The notes beneath the pieces were generated by a model, which ran no database searches, was not told where the DNA came from, and saw nothing but the letters and a program-made list of their open reading frames with translations. Positions 42,937-52,813 of a stretch of 64,000 nucleotides of DNA are shown here, one piece after another (position 1 is the stretch's first letter; every line of letters begins with the position of its first letter). Origin of the DNA: JAPPLB01 sp965208945 (lineage in GTDB: Bacteria; Acidobacteriota; Terriglobia; Bryobacterales; UBA6623); assembly GCA_965208945.1 (NCBI GenBank), contig OZ242366.1:4402001-4466000 (forward strand), given 5' to 3'. Both the position numbers and the translations under genes were made by a program.

Positions 42937-45900
42937 ATGAAGTCCAGGTGTTTATCGATAGCTTTTCTACTTATCTCGGCGGTCGTTGCAGCGGCCCAAC
43001 CGACAGGCCCGAAGATCGTTGGCGGAAGTGAAATTGGGAGGAACGAGTTTCCCTTTGCGGCATGGGTAAAAATTCGAGTCGGCAGAGACCGCCCAAACTG
43101 TACGGGAAGCGTCATAGCTCCCAGATGGGTGCTTACCGCGGCGCATTGTCTTGAGGCTGAAGGCGGCGAGATCTTGCCGGCATTTGTTTTTGAAGTTCTG
43201 GTGGACCGCGACTTTTCCCAAGCAGTTCCCATCCTCGTCCAAAGGGTCATCGTCCATCCTGACTATCGCAATCCGGTGATCTACCCCGACGCCGCCTTGC
43301 TGGAATTGTCGCAACCGGTTGCGGTCGAGCCTGTCGGTCTTCTCGACCTGGAGGGAGAGTCTCTTCACGCATCCCCGGGAACACAAGCCGTCCTGATTGG
43401 CGGCGGATTTATCGAAGGCGGTGAAGCCGCCGGCGTGCTCAGGAAAGCCTCTTTCACGATCAGCTCGGACTGCCCGTTACGGCTCGTCACTGAAAGCGCA
43501 ATGTGCATAGACATCGTGACGGGAAAGGAGCCCAAGGAAGGCGATAGCGGCGGGCCACTGGTGGTTCGATTACCGAACGGCAAGTGGGCGCAGGCCGGCA
43601 TCACCAAGGCCAGCGCTGCTACCGACTTTGCACCGCTCACCCGAGTCGCCTCCATTCATGATTGGATTGACAGTCACGTTCCGCTGGACGAGACGACCAC
43701 ACCGCCCGGAGGGCCGACCACACCACCCCCTGGGCCGCAACCCACAGCCGTCGGAACGATTACCACGTATGCGGGCACGGGAGAGTCCGGGTGCTGCAGG
43801 GATGGCAGCCGGGCAGTCTTCGGCCAGCTACGCTTCCCCTTTGGCGTAGCAGTGGACGGTGCGGGCAACCTCTACATTGCCGACAGGAGCAACCATATGA
43901 TCCGCAAGGTGGACTCCTCCGGCGTCATTGACACCGTCACGGGCACGGGTGTGGGCGGATACCGCGGGGACGGTGGGGCGGCTAGCACGGCACGGTTACG
44001 TCAGCCCACTGGCGTAGCGGTGGACGGTGCGGGCAACCTCTATATTGCAGATAAGGACAACCACCGAATCCGCAAGGTGGACTCCGATGGGGTTATCACC
44101 ACCGTTGCGGGCACAGGAGAGAGCGGGTCCGGCGGGGATGGCGGCCCGGCGGTCCATGCTCAGCTAGATGTCCCCACTGGCGTGGCGGTGGACGGCGCGG
44201 GCAACCTTTTCATCGCCGATGCAGCCAATCAACGGATCCGCAAGGTGGACTCCGATGGGGTTATCAGCACCGTCGCGGGCACGGGAGAGAGCGGGTTCGG
44301 CGGGGACGGTGGGCCCGCGACCGAGGCCCTGATAAGGTCCCCCTTGGGCGTGGCGGTGGACGGCGCGGGCAATCTTTTCATCGCTGATTCTTACAACCAC
44401 CGGATCCGCAAGGTGGACACCTCCGGAATCATCACCACCGTTGCGGGCACGGGAGAGCGCGGGTACAGCGGGGACGGCGGCTCGGCGCTACAGGCTCAGA
44501 TTGCCGCCCCCCATGACGTGGCGGTGGACGACGAAGGCAACCTCTTCGTCGTTGATACAGGCAACCACCGCATCCGCAAGGTGGATTCCTCGGGCACCAT
44601 CTCCACTATCGCGGGCACGGGAGAGCGCGGGTACAGCGGGGACGGCGGACCGGCAGTCTCGGCCCGGCTACACTATCCCACTGGCGCGGAGGTGGACGGC
44701 GCGGGCAACCTCTTTATCGCCGACAAGGACAACCACCGGATCCGAGTCGTAAATATCAAACTCCTGACGGAGCCGACAACACCGCCCGCTGGGCCGACGA
44801 CACCGCCCGCTGGGCCGCAACCCACAGCGGATGGGACGATCACCACGCTTTCGGGCACCGGAGAGTATGGGTACGGGGGGGATGGCGGCCCGGCAGCAGA
44901 TGCTCAGCTAAAGAACCCCCATGGCGTGGCGACGGACGGCGCGGGTAACGTCTATATCGCCGACACCTTCAACAATCGGATCCGCAAGGTGGACTCCTCC
45001 GGCGTCATCACCACCGTCGCTGGAACGGGAGAGAGCGGGTTCAGCGGGGACGGCGGCCCGGCGGCCCAGGCTCGACTAGACGCCCCCTGGGACGTGGCAA
45101 CGGACGGCTCGGGCAACATCTATATCTGCGATTACAGCAACAATCGGATCCGCAAGGTGGACTCCTCCGGCGTCATCACCACCATCGCGGGCACGGGAAG
45201 GCGAGGGTTTGGCGGGGACGGCGGCTTGGCGGTCCAGGCGCAGTTAAGCCTTCCCCGTGGAGTGGCGGTGGATCGGGCGGGCAATCTCTACATCGCCGAT
45301 TATGACAACCTCCGGATCCGCAAGGTGGACTCCTCCGGGGTCATTACCACCGTCGCGGGAACGGGAGAACTCGGGTCACCCCACAGCGTCAACGGGGATG
45401 GCGGCCAGGCAGTCCTGGCCCAGTTACGAAATGCCCATGGCGTGGCGACGGACAAGGAGGGCAACCTCTATATCGCCGATACGGAGGGCAACCGGATCCG
45501 CAAGGTGGACTCCTCCGGCATCATTACCACCGTCGCGGGCCTGGCCATCGCCAGAAGGGGTGGCAGGTACAGTGGGGATGGCGGCCCGGCCACCGCGGCC
45601 ACGCTAAACTTCCCCACAAGCGTTGCGACGGACGATGCGGGCAACCTCTACATCGTCGATTCCTACAATCATCGGATCCGCAAGGTGGACTCCTCCGGCA
45701 TCATTACAACCATTGCGGGCACGGGGGAGAGCGGGGACGAAGGAGACGGCAGCCGGGCGGGTGAGGCCCGGCTGAACTATCCGCGTGCAGTGGCGGTGGA
45801 TGGGGCGGGCAACCTCTACATCGCCGATACGGCTAACAACCGGATCCGAGTCGTAAAACCCGAATCTCTGCTGACGGGAGATCGGATCTATTACTTCCCT

Positions 45901-47235
45901 CATCTCGCCGTAGGAGCGAGTTGGCAGACCACGATCACTTTGATCAACTACTCCACCGAGGAGGTGAGTTGCCAAACCGATTTCCTTTCCGATCAGGGAA
46001 CTCCGCTGATGGTTTCGTTTCCGAGCCTGGGATCGGTGGACGGCCGGACCGACGTGCTGCCGCCCGACGGCTCCGTTCACGAGGAGACCGATGTTGGGCT
46101 GAGCGCTCCGCTTGCGGCAGGCTGGGCGAGGGCCACGTGCACGGGGCCGGTGAAGGCCAGCCTTCTGTTTCGTCAGCACGACAGCGCAGGCGTACCGGTG
46201 GCGGAAGCCGGAGTCAATGCAACGGCGGTTCCGGCCACTCGCTTCATCACCTTTGCCGAGCAATCGCCAGGCCAGGCCGGGACCGGAGTCGCCTATGCCA
46301 ACCCTTCCTCCACAGAGGCCCTCATCACCTTTGCCGCCAAGGACACGGCAGGTCAAACTCTAGCCAGTGAAGATCTGAAGGTGTTGCCTGGAGGGCATGG
46401 CGCGCAAAATATGGCGTCCCTGTTCGGTCTCCCCAGCTTTACGGGATCGCTCGAAATCACTTCAACAGAGCCCATCGTCAGTTTGTCGCTCAACGCCGAA
46501 GCACCTCCCATATTCTCCTCCTTGCCTCCCGGGGAGCCGGATGCAGCCGCGCAGGGACCGACCACGTATTACTTCCCCCATCTGGCCGTGGGGGCCAGTT
46601 GGCAGACCACGATCACCTATATCAACGACTCCTCACGGGAGGTGACTTGCGAGACCGAATTCATTTCGGACCACGGAGGTCCGTTGATGGTCTCGTTTCC
46701 GGGACGGGGAATGGTGGACCGCCGGACGGACGTGCTGCCGCCCGGAGGTTCGGTCCACGAGGAGACCGACGTGGACCTGAGCGCCCCACTTGTTCCCGGC
46801 TGGGCGAAAGCTACCTGCACGGGGCCGGTGAAGGCCAGCCTTCTGTTTCGTCAGTACGACAGCGCAGGGGTGCCCTTGGCGGAAGCCGGAGTCAATGCGG
46901 CGGCCGTTCCGGCCCCCCGTTTCGTCACCTTTGCAGAACAGGCGGAAGGCAAGACCGGAACCGCCGTGGCCTATGCCAACCCTTCCGATACGGCAGCCCA
47001 CGTCACGTTCACGGCCAAGGACACAGAGGGGCAGGTGCTGGCGAGCGTTGTTCGGACCGTGTTGCCCAAGGGGCACGATGCGCAGGTCATGTCGGTCCTG
47101 TTCGGTTTCACGAGCTTTACCGGATCTCTCGAAATCACCTCCACAGAGCCCATCGTCAGTCTGTCGCTCAACTTCGAAGCCGCTCCCGTGTTCTCTTCGT
47201 TGCCTCCGGGAGAAGTGGTTGAGTCCGCGCCGTGA
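42937..47235 (+). CDS. Secreted trypsin-like protease with two NHL beta-propellers
   Basis: The start at MKSRCLSIAFLLISAVVAAAQ gives a signal peptide directly before the protease (1432 residues). The S1 domain (about 26-255) has IVGGSE, TAAHC (His), YPDAALLEL (Asp) and EGDSGGPL (Ser), so the triad is complete. A Pro-rich linker (TTPPGGPTTPPPGPQP) leads to six NHL repeats of the type GVAVDGAGNLYIAD-x-x-NHRIRKVDSSG, each with GTGE-x-G-x-GDGGPA; a second linker and six more repeats follow. The C-terminus (from about 970) is two copies of a 225-residue module opening YYFPHLAVGASWQTTI. No membrane anchor is seen. Role unknown; probably a surface or extracellular enzyme. The two propellers are built from near-identical DNA repeats. 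Confidence 0.88.
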   Translation: MKSRCLSIAFLLISAVVAAAQPTGPKIVGGSEIGRNEFPFAAWVKIRVGRDRPNCTGSVIAPRWVLTAAHCLEAEGGEILPAFVFEVLVDRDFSQAVPILVQRVIVHPDYRNPVIYPDAALLELSQPVAVEPVGLLDLEGESLHASPGTQAVLIGGGFIEGGEAAGVLRKASFTISSDCPLRLVTESAMCIDIVTGKEPKEGDSGGPLVVRLPNGKWAQAGITKASAATDFAPLTRVASIHDWIDSHVPLDETTTPPGGPTTPPPGPQPTAVGTITTYAGTGESGCCRDGSRAVFGQLRFPFGVAVDGAGNLYIADRSNHMIRKVDSSGVIDTVTGTGVGGYRGDGGAASTARLRQPTGVAVDGAGNLYIADKDNHRIRKVDSDGVITTVAGTGESGSGGDGGPAVHAQLDVPTGVAVDGAGNLFIADAANQRIRKVDSDGVISTVAGTGESGFGGDGGPATEALIRSPLGVAVDGAGNLFIADSYNHRIRKVDTSGIITTVAGTGERGYSGDGGSALQAQIAAPHDVAVDDEGNLFVVDTGNHRIRKVDSSGTISTIAGTGERGYSGDGGPAVSARLHYPTGAEVDGAGNLFIADKDNHRIRVVNIKLLTEPTTPPAGPTTPPAGPQPTADGTITTLSGTGEYGYGGDGGPAADAQLKNPHGVATDGAGNVYIADTFNNRIRKVDSSGVITTVAGTGESGFSGDGGPAAQARLDAPWDVATDGSGNIYICDYSNNRIRKVDSSGVITTIAGTGRRGFGGDGGLAVQAQLSLPRGVAVDRAGNLYIADYDNLRIRKVDSSGVITTVAGTGELGSPHSVNGDGGQAVLAQLRNAHGVATDKEGNLYIADTEGNRIRKVDSSGIITTVAGLAIARRGGRYSGDGGPATAATLNFPTSVATDDAGNLYIVDSYNHRIRKVDSSGIITTIAGTGESGDEGDGSRAGEARLNYPRAVAVDGAGNLYIADTANNRIRVVKPESLLTGDRIYYFPHLAVGASWQTTITLINYSTEEVSCQTDFLSDQGTPLMVSFPSLGSVDGRTDVLPPDGSVHEETDVGLSAPLAAGWARATCTGPVKASLLFRQHDSAGVPVAEAGVNATAVPATRFITFAEQSPGQAGTGVAYANPSSTEALITFAAKDTAGQTLASEDLKVLPGGHGAQNMASLFGLPSFTGSLEITSTEPIVSLSLNAEAPPIFSSLPPGEPDAAAQGPTTYYFPHLAVGASWQTTITYINDSSREVTCETEFISDHGGPLMVSFPGRGMVDRRTDVLPPGGSVHEETDVDLSAPLVPGWAKATCTGPVKASLLFRQYDSAGVPLAEAGVNAAAVPAPRFVTFAEQAEGKTGTAVAYANPSDTAAHVTFTAKDTEGQVLASVVRTVLPKGHDAQVMSVLFGFTSFTGSLEITSTEPIVSLSLNFEAAPVFSSLPPGEVVESAP

Positions 47236-47359
47236 TCGGCAGGGTCACAAGAAGCTCCAGTATCGAACAGGACTCTCTGATGCACCGACCGGGACCCCGT
47301 CAACACCGATCTGCTGCCGCACAGCTTGGCGGGGGTGGGTGAGGTCGGCGCGGTCGTCA

Positions 47360-47534
47360 CTGCCGCCACGTCGGTTGTGAACGTTCCATCAGCCCGAATC
47401 TTACCAACTGCCGGCCACGACCGGACGAGGATTAACCAAGCGATAACAAAACCAGGCAGTAGTGTCTTATGGCGGATTGAGGAGTGTCACACCGAAGTAG
47501 AAGGCCGCAGGTTCGAGCCCTGGCGGGCGCGCCA
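47360..47534. repeat. Block R1, second copy
   Basis: Copy of 41862-42036 behind the protease-NHL gene. It begins TGCCGCCACGTCGGTTGTGAACG and keeps the copied sulfatase start region, now without its gene. The tRNA-like tail GGTTCGAGCC-CTGGCGGGCGCGCCA (47510-47534) even retains CCA. The following 220 bp up to 47756 have no recognised feature, nor do the 124 bp before the block. Confidence 0.7.
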
Positions 47535-47756
47535 CCCAACTTGTTTTTTGCAGCACACGTCTGCCTTGGTTCTCGTTCCTGAAGACGGAATCCAAAAAAG
47601 GGAACGATCCAGCAAAACGGTCAAGAGTTCACACTCCCTCAGGGGAAGACCGGTCCTACCCAACCCAACCCGTGGAGGCGGTCAGCAGCCCCTCTTTCCC
47701 CTTGGGAGAGTCGGGTCGCCTCAAGGACTCGGCGGATCGGACTGCAGGCGGCACGA

Positions 47757-47914
47757 GGCTTCAGGCTGTGACGAGCCGCGTGCTTTGCGGATGTGGTGAA
47801 CGGATTGATGTCACCTGCCCCGACAGTAAAAACAGGCCTTACTGCATGATTCACAAATATGTCACAATAATAGTGGATTATTCATACTTATTTCACAGCA
47901 GTCATGTAATCTAG
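47757..47914. repeat. Block R2, second copy (upstream of the YWTD giant)
   Basis: Copy of 42441-42596. Conserved landmarks are TGACGAGCCGCG, TTTGCGGATGTGGTGAACGG, TGCATGATTCACA, GGATTATTCATA and CAGTCATGTAATCTAG. It ends about 230 bp before the giant gene's start and may contain its promoter. Confidence 0.7.
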
Positions 47915-48145
47915 TGCCAAAGGTGAGGTTCAGGGCTCGAACTTCATCGATGTCGGAACCGGCTTTCTTGTCCCTTTTTCCGGGCATCAGAGGTCTTTCC
48001 CTGCCACCGGCGAAGCCTCTCCGGCGAGGCACGTCAAAGCGCCGGACGGCTCATCAAGTTCCTGCCGTAACGGCGGGCCCGTGCAGTCTGGCAAGCGAGG
48101 CCCGGCGCAAACGATCTGCTGAAAGGTGAAAACCGTGAGGTCGTC

Positions 48146-51100
48146 ATGAGAAAACTCCAAGGCTTGTGGGTAACGTTGCTGCTGCTGTCGGCATGGGCCG
48201 GAGCCCCGGGAGCCGAGACGGTCCCGGCGGTGGACGGCGAGAAGGCGCAAGCGGCGGCGGCGACCGAGTCCGTGCTCTACTTCCCCGACTTTGTGGACGG
48301 GGGAGGGTGGTCGGTGCAGTTGGTGCTCAACAACGTCGACCCGAACCGCAGCGCGCCGGTCGAGGTCGAGGTCTACGGTCAGCAAGGCCGGATGGTCCCG
48401 AGGTTCTTCGGTTCCGGAAACAGATTCGAGATTCCGGCCCAGGGCAGCCGAGTCCTGAGAAGCCCCGGCGGCAGGAGCGTCCGGCGCGGTTGGATCAAGG
48501 TCGAGGCTGACAGCGCCCCGGTCCATGGATTGTTGACCTACCGGCACGCGGAAAGCGGGATCGAGGTCGGGGTCAGACCGGTCCCGTTGAACGACCACTT
48601 TGCTCTGTATGTCGAGGAGTCGAGCGACATCGGCACCGGCCTGGCGATTTTCAAGCCGGACGCCGCCACCGGGATCGAGTTTCAGCTCCGCAACGAAGCG
48701 GGACTCGACCCGCTGGGAAGGGTCCTCACCCAGAGGAATTTCCAGCAGCGGGCCAATGTCCTTCCGGAATGGTTCGCGGGGGCCGGCACGGGGTTCCTCG
48801 AGAACTTTCGGGGGCTTCTGTTCTTGCGGTCCGCGGACGGTTCCGGGTTCGCTCCGATGGGGCTGCGGGGCGGCAAGCGGAAAGGATCGCTGTCTGCGGT
48901 CCCGCTGATCCCGATCAGCGGCGATGGTGGGGACAACCGTCCTCCCAACCCGTTCCAGCCGGACGATGCTCCCGCCGGCGGCGAGACTCTGTACTTCCCC
49001 GACTTTGTGGACGGGGGAGGGTGGTCGGTGCAGTTGGTGCTCAATAACATCGACCTGACCCGGAGCGCGCCGGTCGAGGTCGAGGTCTACGATCAACAAG
49101 GCCGGCCGGTCCCTGCGTTCTTCGATTTCGGAAACCGCTTCGAGATTCCGGCCGGCGGCAGCCGGGTGCTGAGAAGCCCCGGCGGCAGGAGCGTGCAGCG
49201 CGGTTGGATCGAGGTCGAGACGGACAGCGCCTCGGTCCATGGATTGTTGACCTACCGGCACGCCGAAAGTGGGATCGAGGTCGGGGTCGAAGCGGTCCCT
49301 TTGAGCGATCACTTCGCCCTGTATGTCGAGGAGTCGAGAGACATCGGCACCGGCTTGGCCATTTTCAAGCCGGACGCCGCCTCCGAGATCGAGTTTCAGT
49401 TCCGCGACGAAGCGGGGCTCGACCCGCTGGGAGAGGTCGTCACCCAGGGGAACTTCCAGCAGCGGGCCCACGTCCTTCCGGACTGGTTCGCGGGGGTCGA
49501 TACTGGGTTCCTCGAAGACTTTCGGGGGCTCCTGTTCCTGCGGGTCGCGGACAGTTCCGGGTTTGCGCCGATGGGACTGCGGGGCGGGAAGCGGCAAGGT
49601 TCGCTCTCCGCAGTCCCTGTGATCCCGATCCTGGGAGAAGGCGGCGGCAAGATCTACTGGACGGACGATGGGATCGGCAACATCCAGCGGGCGAACCTGG
49701 ACGGCACCGGCGTCCAGACCCTCGTCACGGGATTGAGCAATCCACGCGGTCTGGATCTGAACATATCTTCCAGCAAGATGTACTGGACGGCATACGATCG
49801 GGGAGGCAAGATTCAACGGGCGAACCTGGACGGGACGGGGGTCGAAGACTTGGTCACGGGACTGAGCAGTGTGGAAGCCTTGGTTCTGGACACAGTCACC
49901 GGCAAGATCTACTGGACGGATCGAGGAAGGGACAAGATCCAGCGGGCGAACCTGGACGGGAGTGCGGTCGACGACTTCGTCACGGGGATACCTGAGCCAG
50001 TTGGCCTAGCACTGGACCCGGGCGCCGGGAAGATCTACTGGTCGGACCTGGGCACGGACAAGATTCAGCGGGCGAACCTGGACGGGAGCGGGGTGGAGGA
50101 CCTCATCACCACAGGTTTGGTTGCGCCGTTCGGCTTGGCGATAGACCTGGGCGTCAGCAAGATCTACTGGGCCGACTGGGGTGCGAGTAAGATCGGGCGG
50201 GCTAATCTGAACGGGACGGGTGTGGAAGACCTGGTCACGGGAGTGAATACGCCGTACGCCCTGGGTGTGGGTGACGAAAAGATCTACTGGACGCAATCGC
50301 ATGGGGGCAAGATTCAGCGCGCCAACCTGGACGGGACGCAGGTGGAGGATCTCGTCACGGGATTGGGCGGCCCACTCGGTCTAGCGCTGGACCTGGGCGA
50401 CCGGGACCCGGGCGGCGGGAGCCCGCCGCCGGATCTGGTCGTGGTCTCGCCTTCGGTCAGCGACGACACGCTGACGGCAGGTCAATCCTTCGAGTTGCGG
50501 GTCACCGTCCGCAATCAGGGGGCCGGGCGGGCCGTTGCGGCGACGTTGCGCTATTACCGCTCGAACAACCCGACGATATCGCTGCGCGACACGCCGGTGG
50601 GGACGGACGCGATAAGCGCTCTTGCGGCTTCGGGCGCCATCGCCGAATCGATCCGGTTGACGGCCCCGTCGAGCACCGGGACCTACTACTACGGCGCCTG
50701 TGTCGATTCCGTCTCTGGGGAGGGCTTGACCGGGAACAATTGTTCGGCCGGCGTTCAGGTGACGGTTAACGCGGGCGGGAGCACGGCGAGCACGCCGAAG
50801 ATCTATTGGACGGACACGGAGCCGGGCAAGATTCAGCTCGCCAACCTGGACGGATCCGGCGTCCAAGACCTCGTCACGGGATTGAGAGCCCCAAGGGGCC
50901 TAGCGCTAGACGAGATCGGCGGCAAGATCTACTGGGCGGACAGCAGGGACGGTAAGATTCAGCGCGCCAACCTCGATGGGTCCGGCGTCCAAGACCTCGT
51001 CACGGGATTGGACACTCCAGGATGGATCGCTTTGGACCCGGGTGGCGGCAAGATCTACTGGACGGACTGGCGGAGAGATAAGATTCAGCGGGCGAATCTG

Positions 51101-52813
51101 GACGGATCCGGGGTCCAAGACCTCATCACCGGATTGAACAGGCCACGCGACGTGGACCTAGACCCGGGCGGCGGCAAGATCTACTGGGCGGAGTCTTGGG
51201 GCCGCCAGATTCAGCGCGCCAACCTGGACGGGTCCGGCGTCGAAGGCCTCATCACGGGATTGGATGACCCATTTGGACTGGCTTTGGACGTGGGTGCCGG
51301 TAAGATCTACTGGTCCGACTGGGCAACGCCCAAGATTCAGCGCGCCAATCTGGACGGGTCCGGCGTCGAAGACCTCATCACCGGATTGAACTCGCCAAGA
51401 GGTGTCACTTTGGACCCGGGCGCCGGCAAGATCTACTGGACAGACGTGGGAGAGGACAAGATTCAGCGGGCGAACCTGGACGGGACGGGGGTGGAAGACC
51501 TTGTCACGGGATTGAACGGGCCAGTCGGCATTGCGCTGGACCAGGGCGGCGGCAAGGCAGCCGCGGACGTAGTGCGATTCCTGGGAGAGAACCCCCGCAT
51601 CGCGGCGGCAATGTTGTGGCTGGGCGCCGACAATCAGTTGAAGCCGTATGCCGAATGGCCGCAAGGACTCAAGGACAAGCTGGCTCTGGCCGTCGATCAG
51701 TTACTTGTCAGCGGGACGACGGGGCTCCCCGAAGTCATGGCCAATCAGGCCGCTGACTTTCTCGGCGACGATGACCTTGTCAAAACGATCCTTTCCATTG
51801 AAGATGCCGAAGACCTCTACGTGGCTAACGTCGCGCAGTCGCTCATCCTCGAGATGACCGGAACTCTCCGCTGGTCACTCGCAGACCTTTCGGAGCACGA
51901 GCTGGAACTGCTCTTGAGTAGTAAAGTCTACGGTGCGCAAGACGGACCTTGGATTGTTCAGCAAAGCGGCTTCTACTTGCACTACGGTAGCTTCGCGGCG
52001 GTGACGGGCTACCACGTAGACACAAAAGGTATCCTACCCGCGCCTCCTGAATTGATCCGCGATTTCATGGCTGCCGAGGATCTCGTCGGGGACAGCCGGT
52101 ACGAGACGATCATAAGGACGATCAATTGGGCGCGGTACCACCTGACTCACTACAGCGGCGGACGTAGCGCTAAGAACTTCGAGAATCACTGGGATTACCG
52201 GGGCGCTCCTCCGCTTGCGCGCATCCTCGCCGGGACAACGCACAAGGAGGGCGGTAGTTCGCGCTACTTCACAGCAGGCTGCCACGGCACGAACTGGTTC
52301 TTGATCCATTTGCTTCGGGCTGTCAATATCCCGGTCCAGTACGTGTATTGGAGTGGGCACGCCATCCCCTCCTTTCCTTCCGAGGCGCTGTATTTAAGCC
52401 ATGGAGACGACCCGTATGTCACAACGGGTCAGTATTCGCCGCCATTTCCCGAACCGTATCCCACGAGCGAGGTGCCAATCTCCGAGGCGACGTACCGGGA
52501 GTGGTTCAGTACATCGAATTCCCGCGAGGAGAATCGGAACAACGTCGGCAGGAGAACAACGGAGCTTGCTGTGGAGCACCTTCCGCAGACACTGCTCCTT
52601 GCGCGGTGCCGCGACCGGGACCAAGGGTTGTCCAACGCAGAGAGCTACGTTTATTCGCCCGGAGCGTTCGGTATAGGCAGGCATTGGACTGTCGCCGAAC
52701 TTGAGGCCATGCGCTTTTGGGAACGGATGGACGCCAAGATCGAGCAGTACGGGGGGTGCTCGATGATCCCCTCTCCAACACGCCCCCATGCCACACAGGG
52801 AGGAACGCCATGA
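48146..52813 (+). CDS. Secreted YWTD double-propeller protein with transglutaminase-like end
   Basis: The 1555-residue product has a signal peptide (QGLWVTLLLLSAWAGAPGAE). Two copies of a 240-residue module follow (LYFPDFVDGGGWSVQLVLNN, HGLLTYRHAESGIEVGV; about 42-255 and 278-492), then six YWTD repeats of LDL-receptor type (KIYWTDxxxxKIQRANLDG, VEDLVTGL), a CARDB domain (LVVVSPSVSDDTLTAGQSFEL, about 770-870), six more YWTD repeats, and an unusual C-terminal region (about 1130-1555). There AGCHGTNWFLIHLLRAVNIPV, YWSGHAIPS and YLSHGDDPY give a Cys-His-Asp order as in transglutaminase-like cysteine peptidases. Function unknown. The module type is shared in style with the protease-NHL protein. 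Its last codons overlap a decayed ParD gene. Confidence 0.85.
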   Translation: MRKLQGLWVTLLLLSAWAGAPGAETVPAVDGEKAQAAAATESVLYFPDFVDGGGWSVQLVLNNVDPNRSAPVEVEVYGQQGRMVPRFFGSGNRFEIPAQGSRVLRSPGGRSVRRGWIKVEADSAPVHGLLTYRHAESGIEVGVRPVPLNDHFALYVEESSDIGTGLAIFKPDAATGIEFQLRNEAGLDPLGRVLTQRNFQQRANVLPEWFAGAGTGFLENFRGLLFLRSADGSGFAPMGLRGGKRKGSLSAVPLIPISGDGGDNRPPNPFQPDDAPAGGETLYFPDFVDGGGWSVQLVLNNIDLTRSAPVEVEVYDQQGRPVPAFFDFGNRFEIPAGGSRVLRSPGGRSVQRGWIEVETDSASVHGLLTYRHAESGIEVGVEAVPLSDHFALYVEESRDIGTGLAIFKPDAASEIEFQFRDEAGLDPLGEVVTQGNFQQRAHVLPDWFAGVDTGFLEDFRGLLFLRVADSSGFAPMGLRGGKRQGSLSAVPVIPILGEGGGKIYWTDDGIGNIQRANLDGTGVQTLVTGLSNPRGLDLNISSSKMYWTAYDRGGKIQRANLDGTGVEDLVTGLSSVEALVLDTVTGKIYWTDRGRDKIQRANLDGSAVDDFVTGIPEPVGLALDPGAGKIYWSDLGTDKIQRANLDGSGVEDLITTGLVAPFGLAIDLGVSKIYWADWGASKIGRANLNGTGVEDLVTGVNTPYALGVGDEKIYWTQSHGGKIQRANLDGTQVEDLVTGLGGPLGLALDLGDRDPGGGSPPPDLVVVSPSVSDDTLTAGQSFELRVTVRNQGAGRAVAATLRYYRSNNPTISLRDTPVGTDAISALAASGAIAESIRLTAPSSTGTYYYGACVDSVSGEGLTGNNCSAGVQVTVNAGGSTASTPKIYWTDTEPGKIQLANLDGSGVQDLVTGLRAPRGLALDEIGGKIYWADSRDGKIQRANLDGSGVQDLVTGLDTPGWIALDPGGGKIYWTDWRRDKIQRANLDGSGVQDLITGLNRPRDVDLDPGGGKIYWAESWGRQIQRANLDGSGVEGLITGLDDPFGLALDVGAGKIYWSDWATPKIQRANLDGSGVEDLITGLNSPRGVTLDPGAGKIYWTDVGEDKIQRANLDGTGVEDLVTGLNGPVGIALDQGGGKAAADVVRFLGENPRIAAAMLWLGADNQLKPYAEWPQGLKDKLALAVDQLLVSGTTGLPEVMANQAADFLGDDDLVKTILSIEDAEDLYVANVAQSLILEMTGTLRWSLADLSEHELELLLSSKVYGAQDGPWIVQQSGFYLHYGSFAAVTGYHVDTKGILPAPPELIRDFMAAEDLVGDSRYETIIRTINWARYHLTHYSGGRSAKNFENHWDYRGAPPLARILAGTTHKEGGSSRYFTAGCHGTNWFLIHLLRAVNIPVQYVYWSGHAIPSFPSEALYLSHGDDPYVTTGQYSPPFPEPYPTSEVPISEATYREWFSTSNSREENRNNVGRRTTELAVEHLPQTLLLARCRDRDQGLSNAESYVYSPGAFGIGRHWTVAELEAMRFWERMDAKIEQYGGCSMIPSPTRPHATQGGTP

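Noticed and set aside
47987..49816. 609-codon minus-strand open frame with repeated VRPVDLA blocks
   Set aside because: It is the mirror image of the YWTD giant's repeats; the periodicity comes from the sense-strand repeats.
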